Counted from the first letter of the stretch, positions 23,194-32,291 are shown. The stretch: 64,000 bases of DNA from UBA1227 sp963629305 (GCA_963629305.1 CAVGIJ010000002.1:66113-130112); one strand, 5' to 3'. Notes: a model not told the origin generated them from the sequence alone. Numbers and translations are program-made.

Positions 23194-23649
23194 TTATTTT
23201 TCCTGTAATAATTTAGAAACTTCGTCAAGGAAGGTCGTTATGTCTTTAAACTGTCTGTAAACAGAGGCGAAGCGCACATATGCAACCTCATCAATGTCTT
23301 TGAGCTTGTCCATTGCAAGTTCTCCGATTTTATCCGAGGTGACTTCTCTGTCGAGTGAGTTTTGCAGTGATGATTCAATGTCATCCACGGCAGCCTCAAT
23401 AGTCTGGAGCGGAACGGGACGTTTCTCACATGCACGGAGCATGCCGCCGAGAAGTTTGCTTCGATCAAACTGTTCACGCGACTTGTCCTTCTTTACAACT
23501 ATGAGAGGCACGCTTTCAATGATTTCATAAGTTGTAAAACGCTTTCCGCACTTCATACACTCTCTGCGACGTCTTATGCGTTCTCCTTCGTCCGTTGGCC
23601 TTGAGTCGATAACCTTGCTTTCCTCAAAACTGCAAAAAGGGCATTTCAT
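23194..23649 (-). CDS. nrdR: NrdR, ATP/dATP-sensing repressor of ribonucleotide reductase genes
   Basis: 151 residues from ATG at 23649 (an ATG at 23658 in frame is equally possible). N-terminal zinc ribbon CPFCSFEESKVIDSRP ... CMKCGKRFTTYE, then the ATP-cone domain VVKKDKSREQFDRSKLLGGML and YVRFASVYRQFKD. Binds NrdR boxes ahead of nrd genes according to dATP level. No nrd gene is in the window. It ends 9 bp before the aro promoter, with no clear terminator between, so some read-through into the aro leader is possible. Confidence 0.96.
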   Translation of the reverse strand: MKCPFCSFEESKVIDSRPTDEGERIRRRRECMKCGKRFTTYEIIESVPLIVVKKDKSREQFDRSKLLGGMLRACEKRPVPLQTIEAAVDDIESSLQNSLDREVTSDKIGELAMDKLKDIDEVAYVRFASVYRQFKDITTFLDEVSKLLQEK

Positions 23650-23813
23650 TTTCTTCACACAACCTATCTATAGTATATTTTCCGTAAAAGATACACAAAT
23701 TATAGCATTTTAAAACAATATGTTCAACATCTTTATATGTAATGTGCATATAAATTGTCATATGAATTGTTGTTCGCAGCAAAAATTCATTTTAGTATAC
23801 TGAAAATAATTGA

Positions 23814-23841
23814 TGACAAAGAGCTGAAAAAACTGTATAAT
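23814..23841 (+). promoter_or_regulatory. Promoter of the amino acid ABC operon
   Basis: TGACAA (23814-23819), 16-bp spacer, perfect TATAAT (23836-23841). Confidence 0.6.
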
Positions 23842-23884
23842 AATAAAGCAATTTTGCAAATTTGATTTTAAGGAGAATGAAAAA

Positions 23885-24685
23885 ATGAAAGTTTCAAAAA
23901 GAATTCTCGCATTATTGATGGCTGTTCTTATGATGACTCTTCTTTTTGCTGCTTGCGGTAAAGAGGCTGCAAACAGTGATAATGACACGAATACATCAAA
24001 GACTGACAAAAAAGTATGGGTAATAGCATCGGATACTGCTTTTGCTCCGTTTGAGTATCTTGACACTGATTCAAACGAGTACGTTGGTATTGACATGGAT
24101 ATCATCGCCGCTATCGCTGAGGATCAGGGTTTTGAGTACAAGATTGACAACGTAGGCTTCAAAGCTGCATGCAGTGCCGTACAGGCAGGACAGGCAGATG
24201 CCGCTATTGCCGGTATGACAATTACCGATGAAAGAAAAGAAACATTTGACTTCACAGACGGATACTTCAATGACGGTCAAATCCTTGTAACAGCTAAGGA
24301 CAGCACCATCACAAAGATTGAAGATCTCAAGGGCACAAAGGTTGCCGTTAAGTCAAGCACAATGGGTGCTGAGTATGCTGCAGAGGCTGCAAAGACTTAC
24401 GGATTTGAACTTCAGTATTATGAGGATTCACCGACAATGTACCAGGCAGTAGCACAGGGAACAAACTCTGCATGCTTTGAGGATTACTCCGTTATCGGTT
24501 GGGCTATCAAGACAAATGAAAATCTCGGACTTAAGACAGTTGGAGACGTTATCAACGCCGCTCCTTACGGTATTGCCGTTAAGAAGGGTGAAAATGCTGA
24601 TTTCCTTAAGATGCTCAACGATGGTCTTAAGAATATTTCCGAAAACGGAAAACTTAAGGATATCCTTGCAAAATACGGTTATTAA
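23885..24685 (+). CDS. Polar amino acid ABC transporter, substrate-binding lipoprotein
   Basis: 266 residues. Lipoprotein signal: KRILALLMAVLMMTLLFAAC, Cys at the lipobox LFAAC. The mature part is a family 3 solute-binding protein: FAPFEYLDTDSNEYVGIDMDIIAAIAE, IAGMTITDERKETFDFTDGYF, KGTKVAVKSSTMGAEYA. Together with the permease and ATPase downstream it forms a glutamine/cystine/basic amino acid class importer; the exact amino acid cannot be told from sequence. Site AAGGAGAATG ahead of ATG. A strong hairpin after the gene (24717-24752) probably keeps its mRNA in excess over the permease. Confidence 0.93.
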   Translation: MKVSKRILALLMAVLMMTLLFAACGKEAANSDNDTNTSKTDKKVWVIASDTAFAPFEYLDTDSNEYVGIDMDIIAAIAEDQGFEYKIDNVGFKAACSAVQAGQADAAIAGMTITDERKETFDFTDGYFNDGQILVTAKDSTITKIEDLKGTKVAVKSSTMGAEYAAEAAKTYGFELQYYEDSPTMYQAVAQGTNSACFEDYSVIGWAIKTNENLGLKTVGDVINAAPYGIAVKKGENADFLKMLNDGLKNISENGKLKDILAKYGY

Positions 24686-24716
24686 TCGTATCATTAAATT
24701 CTGAATAATATTACGG

Positions 24717-24752
24717 ATAATTCAGTATGGTATTCATACCATGCTGAATTAT
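24717..24752 (+). repeat. Intercistronic hairpin after the binding-protein gene
   Basis: 17-bp inverted repeat, ATAATTCAGTATGGTAT against ATACCATGCTGAATTAT with one G-U pair and a 2-nt loop. No U-run follows, so it is more likely a 3' stabiliser or processing site than a full terminator. Confidence 0.7.
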
Positions 24753-24775
24753 CTTTGGATTGAGTGGATTGTATT

Positions 24776-25483
24776 ATGGATTTTGCGAAGGTCTTTGAAA
24801 AGGCTACTCCGCTGCTTTTGGAAGGTGCGGCCTTTACAATTAAAATTTCACTTCTGTCGCTTTTGATAGGCATGGTCTTAGGTCTCATTGCCTGTCTTAT
24901 GCAGTTGTCCAAATCTAAGATTCTGAAAGGCCTTTCGGGCATTTATATTTGGATAATAAGAGGTACACCGATGATGGTACAGGCAATGCTTGTATACTTC
25001 GGTATTCCGCAGGTTGCAAATCTCATTCTTAAGGCTGCGGCTGACGGCGGTTCATTTGAACGCTTTACGCTTTCACCTATGTCAGCAGCGGTTATAACCT
25101 TGAGCTTAAATGCAGGTGCGTATCTTGCTGAGATATTCAGAAGCGGTATTCAGGCTGTACCGAAAGGACAGTCAGAGGCTGCAAGAAGCCTTGGACTTAC
25201 AAAATTCAAGACCATGCAAAAAATTGTACTTCCGCAGGCCTTCAAGATTGTCATTCCGTCACTTGTGAACCAATTTATCATCACAATTAAGGATACATCG
25301 ATTCTCTCAATCATCGGACTTTCCGAGATAGTTAACAAGGCCGGAATTTATGCCGGAAGTACATATCAGTACTTCGAAACATATATGTATGCAGCACTCT
25401 TCTATCTTGTTATAACATCTATTCTCATGGTTGCTTCGAAAGCAATCGAAAGGAGACTTAACCGTGGCCATAAAGAGCGATAA
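24776..25483 (+). CDS. Amino acid ABC transporter permease
   Basis: 235 residues from ATG at 24776 (a GTG at 24764 in frame is an alternative; neither has a strong ribosome site). HisM/GlnP family: five membrane helices, IWIIRGTPMMVQAMLVYFGIP, LNAGAYLAEIFRSGIQAVPKGQSEAARSLGL split as the EAA coupling loop, then PSLVNQFIITIKDTSILSIIG. Forms the membrane channel for the importer. It overlaps the ATPase gene by 20 bp. Confidence 0.94.
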   Translation: MDFAKVFEKATPLLLEGAAFTIKISLLSLLIGMVLGLIACLMQLSKSKILKGLSGIYIWIIRGTPMMVQAMLVYFGIPQVANLILKAAADGGSFERFTLSPMSAAVITLSLNAGAYLAEIFRSGIQAVPKGQSEAARSLGLTKFKTMQKIVLPQAFKIVIPSLVNQFIITIKDTSILSIIGLSEIVNKAGIYAGSTYQYFETYMYAALFYLVITSILMVASKAIERRLNRGHKER

Positions 25484-26210
25484 AGTAAAAATCAAGGTCG
25501 AGGGCCTGAAAAAAAGCTTCGGTCATCTTAAGGTCCTTAACGGAATTGATCTTGATGTTCATGAGGGAGAAGTTGTCTGTGTAATCGGTCCGTCGGGCGG
25601 AGGTAAATCAACTTTTCTTCGTTGTCTTAACAAGCTTGAGGACATAACCGCGGGCAAAGTTATAATTGACGGATATGATATTACGGATAAAAAGGTAAAT
25701 ATAAATAAAGTGCGCCAAAACATAGGAATGGTGTTTCAGCAATTTAATCTTTTTCCGCATAAAACGGTTCTTCAGAACATAATGCTTGCACCGGTTGACC
25801 TTAAGCTTATGTCAAAGACCGATGCCGAAAAGAAGGCACTTGAACTTTTAAAAAGGGTCGGACTTGAAGAAAAGGCAGATTGCTATCCGCATCAACTTTC
25901 GGGTGGTCAGCAGCAACGTGTTGCAATTGCGCGAGCCCTTGCCATGAACCCCGACATCATGCTTTTTGATGAACCAACCTCCGCACTTGACCCTGAGATG
26001 GTAGGCGAGGTTTTGAGTGTTATAAAGGAACTTGCGCAGCAGGGTATGACCATGGTTATTGTTACTCATGAGATGGGATTTGCCCGTGATGTTTCTGATC
26101 GCGTTCTTCTTATTGCCGATGGTGTTATTGCTGAGGAAGGGACACCTGAGCAGATCTTTGAAAATCCGCAGGTTAAGAGAACCAAGGATTTCCTTGCCGC
26201 TGTTCTTTGA
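25464..26210 (+). CDS. Amino acid ABC transporter ATP-binding protein
   Basis: 248 residues from a GTG start at 25464, set by AAAGGAG 9 nt upstream inside the permease gene. Walker A GPSGGGKST, Q-loop VFQQFNLFPH, ABC signature LSGGQQQRVAIARALAM, Walker B IMLFDEPTSALDPE, switch His in VTHEMGFARDVSDR. GlnQ/PAAT subfamily by the LFPHKTVLQNI and GTPEQIFENP blocks. Energises the importer; a terminator follows. Confidence 0.96.
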   Translation: MAIKSDKVKIKVEGLKKSFGHLKVLNGIDLDVHEGEVVCVIGPSGGGKSTFLRCLNKLEDITAGKVIIDGYDITDKKVNINKVRQNIGMVFQQFNLFPHKTVLQNIMLAPVDLKLMSKTDAEKKALELLKRVGLEEKADCYPHQLSGGQQQRVAIARALAMNPDIMLFDEPTSALDPEMVGEVLSVIKELAQQGMTMVIVTHEMGFARDVSDRVLLIADGVIAEEGTPEQIFENPQVKRTKDFLAAVL

Positions 26211-26232
26211 TTTTCAACAGACAAAACAAATT

Positions 26233-26273
26233 AAAAGGCTGAAATAATCCTTGATTTATTTTCAGCCTTTTTG
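26233..26273 (+). terminator. Terminator of the amino acid ABC operon
   Basis: AAAAGGCTGAAATAA pairs with TTATTTTCAGCCTTTTT, then TTTTT-rich exit. Confidence 0.85.
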
Positions 26274-26311
26274 TATAATAAATCTCGCGCTTAAAAAGCG
26301 CAGTTTAATTT

Positions 26312-26404
26312 GGAGAGTTGTCCGAGCTGGCCGAAGGAGCACGATTGGAAATCGTGTAGTGGGTTAACGCTTACTCGTGGGTTCGAATCCCATGCTCTCC
26401 GCCA
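26312..26404 (+). tRNA. tRNA-Ser (anticodon GGA)
   Basis: 93 nt including an encoded GCCA end. Acceptor stem GGAGAGT/GCTCTCC, anticodon arm CACGA-TTGGAAA-TCGTG with GGA at 26347-26349, a long variable arm (GTGGGTTAACGCTTACTC region) as in class II serine tRNAs, and T arm GTGGGTTCGAATCCCAT. Reads UCC and UCU codons. Followed at once by a terminator. Confidence 0.96.
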
Positions 26405-26405
26405 A

Positions 26406-26454
26406 AAAAGCCTTGTGTTACGTGGTTTTTCCGCATAACACAGGGCTTTTTTTA
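26406..26454 (+). terminator. tRNA-Ser terminator
   Basis: AAAGCCTTGTGTTA pairs with TAACACAGGGCTTT, then TTTTTTT. Confidence 0.9.
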
Positions 26455-26561
26455 CAGATTGATAATCTTTGGCTCTTCGATGAATGAACAAGATGAGGGC
26501 TTGATTGAGTGTATCGAATATCAGCAGATTCCGCCAAAGTCAGAATACAAATTAAGAAATT

Positions 26562-27107
26562 TTATTGTTGGGACCACCAATAATTCTTTATTGACTCCGG
26601 CAGCATTTCAAACAGTGCTACCGCTGCTTCTTCGGGCGTCAGTGAAAAATTCCCGTATACCCAGTCCTTGTACATATGTGAAACTCCGCGGCAAAATACC
26701 TCTGCCTGAAGCTTTTCAACCTCTGTAAAACCGACACCGTCTCGGTTACTTTTGGTAACTTCCTCCGCGAATGAATAGGAGTATTCAAAGATATAATTCA
26801 TAAAAGAGTTGAATCCGGTTGATTCAAAGGCATATTTTATCGGATTGAGCGTGTTTTTTCCCGCGCTGAAAAGTTTTATAAACAAGTCATAATAGCTTGT
26901 TGAATTGTTTATATTGCCGTAGGTGTCCAAAAGACATTTGTAATTGTAATTCATGACATCGTATTTATCTTTGAAATGGCGGTAGAAGGTCGCCCTGCTT
27001 ACTCCTGCTTCGTCTGCAATCATACTGACTGAAATATTTTCAACGCCCCTTGAATTGATAAGGCGATTGAATGCTCTTAAAATATCCTGCATGGTGCGTT
27101 CGCTCAT
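26562..27107 (-). CDS. TetR-family transcriptional regulator
   Basis: 181 residues. N-terminal DNA-binding domain FNRLINSRGVENISVSMIADEAGVSRATFYRHFKDKYDVMNYN, then a helical domain with no recognised ligand. Good AAAGGAGAAG site. It is divergent from the large FeS/flavin oxidoreductase at 27273, with an 8-bp-arm inverted repeat (27135-27162) between them, so it probably represses that gene and itself. Inducer unknown. Confidence 0.9.
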   Translation of the reverse strand: MSERTMQDILRAFNRLINSRGVENISVSMIADEAGVSRATFYRHFKDKYDVMNYNYKCLLDTYGNINNSTSYYDLFIKLFSAGKNTLNPIKYAFESTGFNSFMNYIFEYSYSFAEEVTKSNRDGVGFTEVEKLQAEVFCRGVSHMYKDWVYGNFSLTPEEAAVALFEMLPESIKNYWWSQQ

Positions 27108-27134
27108 AATACTTCTCCTTTATCGGTTGCTAAA

Positions 27135-27162
27135 ATGATACAATACAATAAAAGTGTATCAT
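27135..27162. promoter_or_regulatory. Candidate TetR operator between the divergent genes
   Basis: ATGATACA-N12-TGTATCAT, perfect arms, 28 bp upstream of the regulator and 111 bp upstream of the oxidoreductase start. Confidence 0.55.
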
Positions 27163-27272
27163 AATGAAACAAAAATACAAGTATGTTTCTTTAACGATTT
27201 GATTTTAAAAGATATAATTTTTATGTTGAATTAATCGGTAAATGCGATAACTTAAAAGAAAGGATGAAGTTT

Positions 27273-30014
27273 ATGTTTGAAAAAGGCCACAAGTTTACAG
27301 AGGGCGAAAACAAATGCCTTGAGGAATACCGCAGAGAAACTGCCGGACAGCCTCCGAGAAAAAACCTTCTGAAGCTTATCACACACGTAAACATGTTTAA
27401 CCCGGTACCGTCTGTTGATTCATGGGAGTATATCTTCTTTAACCGTATTTTAAATGACGAAATGGTTGACTTTGCGCTCAATATGAAGCTTCGTCATCCG
27501 TACTATATCAAAGATCTCGCTCAGACTCAGGGTATGTCAGTTGAAGCAACTGCAAAGCTTGCGGATGAGATGGTACATATCGGAATTCTTGAGTACACCT
27601 CTGATGATGCCGGTGTAGACATGGTTCAGTTGCCTGTTTTTGCTCCGGGTGGTTTTGAAAGCACTATCATGACCAAGGAAATGACGGACAAGTACCCGGA
27701 AACAGCTCCCGCTTTTCTGAACTATGTACTGAATTTGCAGAAAGTAATCACAGGTATTGCACCTATGGGCTCTGCCCTTATGAGAGCAATCCCTGTTGAA
27801 GAAGCAATAAAGAAAGAACCTAAGAAGGTAAGTTATGAAGAAATTTCATATTGGCTCGACAAGGCGGGCGACTCCATAGGTGTTGCACCATGTGAGTGCC
27901 GAAAGCTGCGCCGCATGGTAGGTGAGGGTACCGGTGACCTTGAGGACGATTTTTGTATCAATCTCGGTAAGTATGCGGAGTCTTGTATAAGAGTAGGGAA
28001 GGCACGGAGAATAACACGTGCCGAAGCAGAGGAGATCTTAAAGAAAGCTGAGGAGAGAGGCGCTGTTCATCAACTCTCCAACATTGACGGCCCGGACTTT
28101 TCACTCTTTATATGTAACTGTCGTTGGGATACCTGTATGGCGCTTAAGACTTCGTGGTATACGTCTTCACCGGCACTCAGTGCGTCAAATTATGTTGCGA
28201 GAGTAACAAAGAACGATTGCGTTGCCTGCGGCGGATGTGTTGAGATATGTCCGCAGAATGCCGTAAAACTCGGTCAGAAGCTCTGCCGGGAAAAGCCGGT
28301 TACAATTGCAAATCATAAAACGCCGGAGGATTATGTTTTCCTGCCGCCGAAATACTGGGAGGGCAACGACTTCCTTACAAACAGAGACAATGTAGTTCCG
28401 GAAACAGGTACATCGCCGTGTAAGACGAACTGTCCCGCACATATTGCCGTACAGGGGTACATCAAGAAAGCAGGAGAGGGAAAGTACGACGAAGCTCTTG
28501 AACTCATAAAGAAAGAGAATCCGTTTCCGGCAGTGTGTGGCGCGATCTGTGCAAAATTCTGCGAGGATGTATGTACCAGAGGTAAGATTGATTCCCCTGT
28601 TGCCATTGACGAGGTAAAGAAGTTCGTTTCAATGAGGGACCTTGATCCGAAAACAAGATTTATCCCGAAGAAAAAATATGACTACGGTGAGAAGATTGCC
28701 GTTATAGGCTCGGGGCCTGCAGGACTTTCATGTGCGTACTATCTTGCCGTTCTCGGACACAGCGTCACCGTTTTTGAGAAAGAGTCGGTTCCGGGAGGTA
28801 TGATGACATTCGGTATCCCGAATTTCAGACTTGAGAAGGATATTGTAAATGCGGAAATAGACATCATTCGCGAGCTCGGTGTCGAGATTAAATGCGGCGT
28901 TGAGGTCGGCAAAGACATATCGCTTGATGAACTCAGAAAAGACGGATATAAAGGATTTTACATTGCTATCGGTGCACAGGGCGGAAGGAAACTCAAAATT
29001 CCCGGAGAGGAAAGCGTCGGCGTTGTTTCCGGCATTGATTTTCTTCGCAAGGTTTCAACGGATAAGTCTCAGCCGCTACACGGAAAGGTTGTCGTAATAG
29101 GCGGTGGTAATGTAGCCGTTGACGTTGCAAGAACAGCTACTCGTTTCGGTGCCGACACAGTGTCAATGTATTCACTTGAAAAGAGAGACGAAATGCCTGC
29201 TGCAGAGGACGAAATCCTTGAAGCAGAGGAGGAAAATATATTCGTAAACGGTGGCTGGGGTCCGAAAGAAATCATTTCCGAGGATGGAAAAGTCAGAGCC
29301 GTTGTATTCAAGAAATGTACTTCTGTTAAGGATTCAAGTGGCAAATTCAATCCGAAATATGATGGAAATGATACAATAACGGTTGAGGCAGATTACGTTC
29401 TCGCAGCTATAGGTCAGTCTATTGAATGGGGCGGACTTCTTGACGGCGAAGCAGTTGAGCTTAACCGCAATCAGACCGCAAAGGCTGATTCGTGGACTTA
29501 CCAGACGGCACAGGAGGACATCTTTGTCGGCGGTGATGTTTACACAGGACCGGGCTTTGCCATCTATGCTATTGCAGCCGGTAAAGAGGGCGCTGAATCC
29601 CTCCACAGATTTGTTCATGAAGGTCATTCTCTTACACTCGGCCGTGTTCACAGAGATAACTTCCATTCACTTGACAAAGACGATCTTGTTATTCCATCAT
29701 ATGATCATTCGGCAAGAAGCATACCTGCAAAGAACGAAAAGCTTGCGCATACATTCTCTGATGAAAGACTTCCGCTTACCGAGGAACAGGTTAAGACTGA
29801 GGCTGCACGTTGCCTCAGCTGCGGTGCGGCACATGTTGATGAGACATTCTGCATTGGCTGTGGTCTTTGTACGACCGCATGTAAGTTTGACGCAATACAC
29901 CTCGAAAAAGTAAGAGAGGTATGGGGCAGACCTTATGAAAAGCTTTTACCGTTTGTAGGTGTTGAGGCTGTGAAAAAGATAGGCAGACTTGCAGAGAAAA
30001 AAATAAAAGGTTAA
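27273..30014 (+). CDS. Multidomain FeS/FAD pyridine-nucleotide oxidoreductase (GltD/NfnB-like core)
   Basis: 913 residues from ATG at 27273; the ATG at 27264 overlaps the AAAGGATG ribosome site. Domains: ~1-110 winged-helix-like region; ~200-300 Cys motifs APCECRK and ICNCRWDTCMA; one [4Fe-4S] motif CVACGGCVEICP (~310); a GltD-type helical FeS domain, CKTNCPAHIAVQGYI ... CGAICAKFCEDVCTRG; FAD fold GSGPAGLSCAYYLA with GGMMTFGIPNFRL; NAD(P) fold GGGNVAVDVARTATRFGA; AIGQS and GGDVYTGPGF; C-terminal cluster CLSCG ... CIGCGLCTTACKF. An electron-transfer enzyme between NAD(P)H and an unknown partner. Located 21 bp ahead of hypA and under a divergent TetR. Confidence 0.85.
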   Translation: MFEKGHKFTEGENKCLEEYRRETAGQPPRKNLLKLITHVNMFNPVPSVDSWEYIFFNRILNDEMVDFALNMKLRHPYYIKDLAQTQGMSVEATAKLADEMVHIGILEYTSDDAGVDMVQLPVFAPGGFESTIMTKEMTDKYPETAPAFLNYVLNLQKVITGIAPMGSALMRAIPVEEAIKKEPKKVSYEEISYWLDKAGDSIGVAPCECRKLRRMVGEGTGDLEDDFCINLGKYAESCIRVGKARRITRAEAEEILKKAEERGAVHQLSNIDGPDFSLFICNCRWDTCMALKTSWYTSSPALSASNYVARVTKNDCVACGGCVEICPQNAVKLGQKLCREKPVTIANHKTPEDYVFLPPKYWEGNDFLTNRDNVVPETGTSPCKTNCPAHIAVQGYIKKAGEGKYDEALELIKKENPFPAVCGAICAKFCEDVCTRGKIDSPVAIDEVKKFVSMRDLDPKTRFIPKKKYDYGEKIAVIGSGPAGLSCAYYLAVLGHSVTVFEKESVPGGMMTFGIPNFRLEKDIVNAEIDIIRELGVEIKCGVEVGKDISLDELRKDGYKGFYIAIGAQGGRKLKIPGEESVGVVSGIDFLRKVSTDKSQPLHGKVVVIGGGNVAVDVARTATRFGADTVSMYSLEKRDEMPAAEDEILEAEEENIFVNGGWGPKEIISEDGKVRAVVFKKCTSVKDSSGKFNPKYDGNDTITVEADYVLAAIGQSIEWGGLLDGEAVELNRNQTAKADSWTYQTAQEDIFVGGDVYTGPGFAIYAIAAGKEGAESLHRFVHEGHSLTLGRVHRDNFHSLDKDDLVIPSYDHSARSIPAKNEKLAHTFSDERLPLTEEQVKTEAARCLSCGAAHVDETFCIGCGLCTTACKFDAIHLEKVREVWGRPYEKLLPFVGVEAVKKIGRLAEKKIKG

Positions 30015-30035
30015 AGCATTCAGGGAAGTGTTGTT

Positions 30036-30380
30036 ATGCATGAAATAGGGGTTTTATACGAAGCTGTAAAGGTTGCGGAAAGAACCGCCGAAGCCAACTC
30101 GCTTGCCGAGATAAAATATCTGACACTTTCTGTGGGTGAGCTCACAGGATATCTTCCGATATTCTTTGAAAAATACTTTCCGATTATAATCGAGGACAGA
30201 CCGCTTTTTAAGGACGCGGAGCTGAAACTTGAGATAGTTCCGGGAGAAGCACTCTGCACGCAGTGCCAGAGCATATACAATGTAATGAAATGCAAAGGCG
30301 TTTGTCCGAAATGCGGCAGCAGAAATAAAACCATACTCGGCGGAAGAGATTTTCACGTAAAAGATATTGTGGGATATTAG
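30036..30380 (+). CDS. hypA: HypA/HybF-family nickel metallochaperone
   Basis: 114 residues. Begins MHEIGVLYEAV; His2 and Glu3 are the Ni site in characterised HypA. The zinc ribbon is CTQCQSIY ... CKGVCPKCGS, followed by GGRDFHVKDI. In known organisms it delivers Ni to [NiFe] hydrogenase with HypB. No hypB-F or hydrogenase gene is in the window, and the gene sits behind the FeS/FAD oxidoreductase, so its client is unclear. Family assignment is firm, function is inferred. Confidence 0.88.
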   Translation: MHEIGVLYEAVKVAERTAEANSLAEIKYLTLSVGELTGYLPIFFEKYFPIIIEDRPLFKDAELKLEIVPGEALCTQCQSIYNVMKCKGVCPKCGSRNKTILGGRDFHVKDIVGY

Positions 30381-30569
30381 CTTTTACTATAGCATTTTAC
30401 TTTTGCAGCTTAATTTTGGTTTGTGTTTATTTATCAATTTGCTTTTTTGAAAAATCGCACAATGTCTTGGATTAACCACAGGTTATAAATTTGTAAACCA
30501 ATAGTTGGTGGAATTATTATCCTTAATGAGTTAAAATAAAGAAGTAAGTAAAAACGGAGGTTATCTTAA

Positions 30570-31457
30570 ATGAGTAAGTCAATTGTATATTTTTCAAAAA
30601 CAGTTTCGCCGGAAAATGCAGCAAGGATGTATCGCCTTCTCGCAACAGAACTTCCGGGCAATGTAGCTGTAAAGGTTCATTCGGGTGAAGAGGGTAATCA
30701 GAACTTCTTAAGACCCGAGTTTATGAAACCGTGTGTAGATATTGTTGACGGCACGGTTGTCGAGTGCAATACGGCATATGAGGGCTCAAGAAACCATACA
30801 CCTGAACATATGGAGCTTCTTAAAAAGCACGGCTGGTCAGATGTTTTCAAAAAAATTGATATCATGGACTCAGAGGGTCCTGACCTTATTCTTCCCGTCG
30901 AAGGGGGAAAAGTCCTTACAAAGAACTATGTTGGGAAGCACATAAAGAACTATGACTCAATGCTTGTTCTTTCTCACTTCAAAGGACACCCGATGGGCGG
31001 TTACGGCGGAGCACTCAAACAGCTTTCCATAGGTTGTGCTTCAACAGTGGGAAAGGTAAATATTCACAGTGCAGGTGTGACCCTTGATCAAGCTGAGTTT
31101 TGGGACAAAGTTGCCGAGCAGGACACTTTCTGCGAGGCCATGGCAGACGCGGCAAAGAGTGTTGTCGATATGTTCGACGGTAACATGGCATTTGTCAATG
31201 TAGTCGCAAATCTCTCGGTTGATTGCGACTGTTGTGCCGTTGCGGAGGACCCTTGCATGAAGGATATCGGTATTTTAGCATCACTTGATCCTGTTGCGCT
31301 CGACAAGGCTTGTATTGATCTTATTTATGCATCAGATGATTCCGGAAGAGATCACTTTGTTGAGCGTGTTGAAACACGCCACGGTACTCATACAATTGAC
31401 GCGGCTGCCGAAATAGGTGTCGGTACTAAAGAATATGAGCTTATCAATGTTGATTGA
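30570..31457 (+). CDS. DUF362 family protein
   Basis: 295 residues with a good CGGAGGT site. Recognised by the DUF362 blocks: VAVKVHSGEEGN near the N-terminus, HFKGHPMGGYGGALKQLSIG in the centre, and the Cys cluster SVDCDCCAVAEDPCMKDIG followed by DPVALDKACIDLIY. Function is unknown; family members often carry FeS clusters and lie near redox genes. It overlaps the sirtuin gene by 1 bp (TGATG), so the two are coupled. Confidence 0.88.
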   Translation: MSKSIVYFSKTVSPENAARMYRLLATELPGNVAVKVHSGEEGNQNFLRPEFMKPCVDIVDGTVVECNTAYEGSRNHTPEHMELLKKHGWSDVFKKIDIMDSEGPDLILPVEGGKVLTKNYVGKHIKNYDSMLVLSHFKGHPMGGYGGALKQLSIGCASTVGKVNIHSAGVTLDQAEFWDKVAEQDTFCEAMADAAKSVVDMFDGNMAFVNVVANLSVDCDCCAVAEDPCMKDIGILASLDPVALDKACIDLIYASDDSGRDHFVERVETRHGTHTIDAAAEIGVGTKEYELINVD

Positions 31458-32194
31458 TGATTATGAACTTAGATAAAATTGCAGAGCTTAAAAAGATAAT
31501 TGATAACAGTAACGACATATGTGTTTTTACCGGAGCGGGTATAAGTGTGCCGTCGGGGATTCCTGATTTTCGATCGGCAGACGGGCTTTACAATCAGGAC
31601 AGCGGTCTTAACATACGACCCGAGGAAATAATAAGCCACAGCTTTTTTGTTGAACATACCGACTTGTTTTACGAGTTCTATAAGTCGAAAATGCTTTACC
31701 CGACGGCAAAGCCGAATACGGCGCACCTTTACTTTGCAGAGCTTGCAAAGAGGGGAAAGCATGTACCGATTGTTACACAGAATATTGACGGCTTGCACAC
31801 TGCTGCCGGGAGCTCGGAAGTGTATGAAATACACGGCAGCGTACTTAGAAATACCTGCCTTGCATGTCATGCACACTACGGTGTAGATATTGTAGTTTCT
31901 GCAAACAGTGTGCCGCACTGTCCCGCGTGTGGCGGGTTAATAAAACCGGATGTTGTCCTATACGAAGAACCGCTTTACGATGATGTTGTAGAGGGCGCCG
32001 TAAATGCTATATCCCATGCGCAGACCCTTATAATCATCGGCACATCGCTTGTCGTCTATCCGGCGGCGTCATATATCCGTTATTTCCGCGGAAATGATAT
32101 AATCCTCATAAATAAATCCAAAACACAGATGGACGGCATTGCAACACTTGCCTTTTATGAAGACGTCACCGATGTTGTAAAGTTATTGAAATAA
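31457..32194 (+). CDS. cobB: Sir2-family NAD-dependent protein deacylase
   Basis: 245 residues. FTGAGISVPSGIPDFRS (NAD site), VTQNIDGLH, catalytic His in EIHGSVLRN, a zinc site CLACHAHY ... CPACGG, then KPDVVLYEE and IIGTSLVVYPAAS. Removes acyl groups from lysines with NAD. Start taken at ATG 31457, which overlaps the upstream stop; ATG at 31463 is possible. The usual VxFGE is LYEE here, a mild variation. Confidence 0.93.
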   Translation: MIMNLDKIAELKKIIDNSNDICVFTGAGISVPSGIPDFRSADGLYNQDSGLNIRPEEIISHSFFVEHTDLFYEFYKSKMLYPTAKPNTAHLYFAELAKRGKHVPIVTQNIDGLHTAAGSSEVYEIHGSVLRNTCLACHAHYGVDIVVSANSVPHCPACGGLIKPDVVLYEEPLYDDVVEGAVNAISHAQTLIIIGTSLVVYPAASYIRYFRGNDIILINKSKTQMDGIATLAFYEDVTDVVKLLK

Positions 32195-32202
32195 GCCAAA
32201 AT

Positions 32203-32243
32203 AAAAGCAATAGTCCGTATATTTGGACTATTGCTTATTTTTT
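32203..32243 (+). terminator. Terminator of the DUF362-sirtuin unit
   Basis: AAGCAATAGTCC/GGACTATTGCTT, 12-bp stem, 8-nt loop, then ATTTTTT. Confidence 0.9.
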
Positions 32244-32291
32244 CAGTTTGATCGATTGATGCGTATTTGCCTGAAATGCTATAATATCAGA

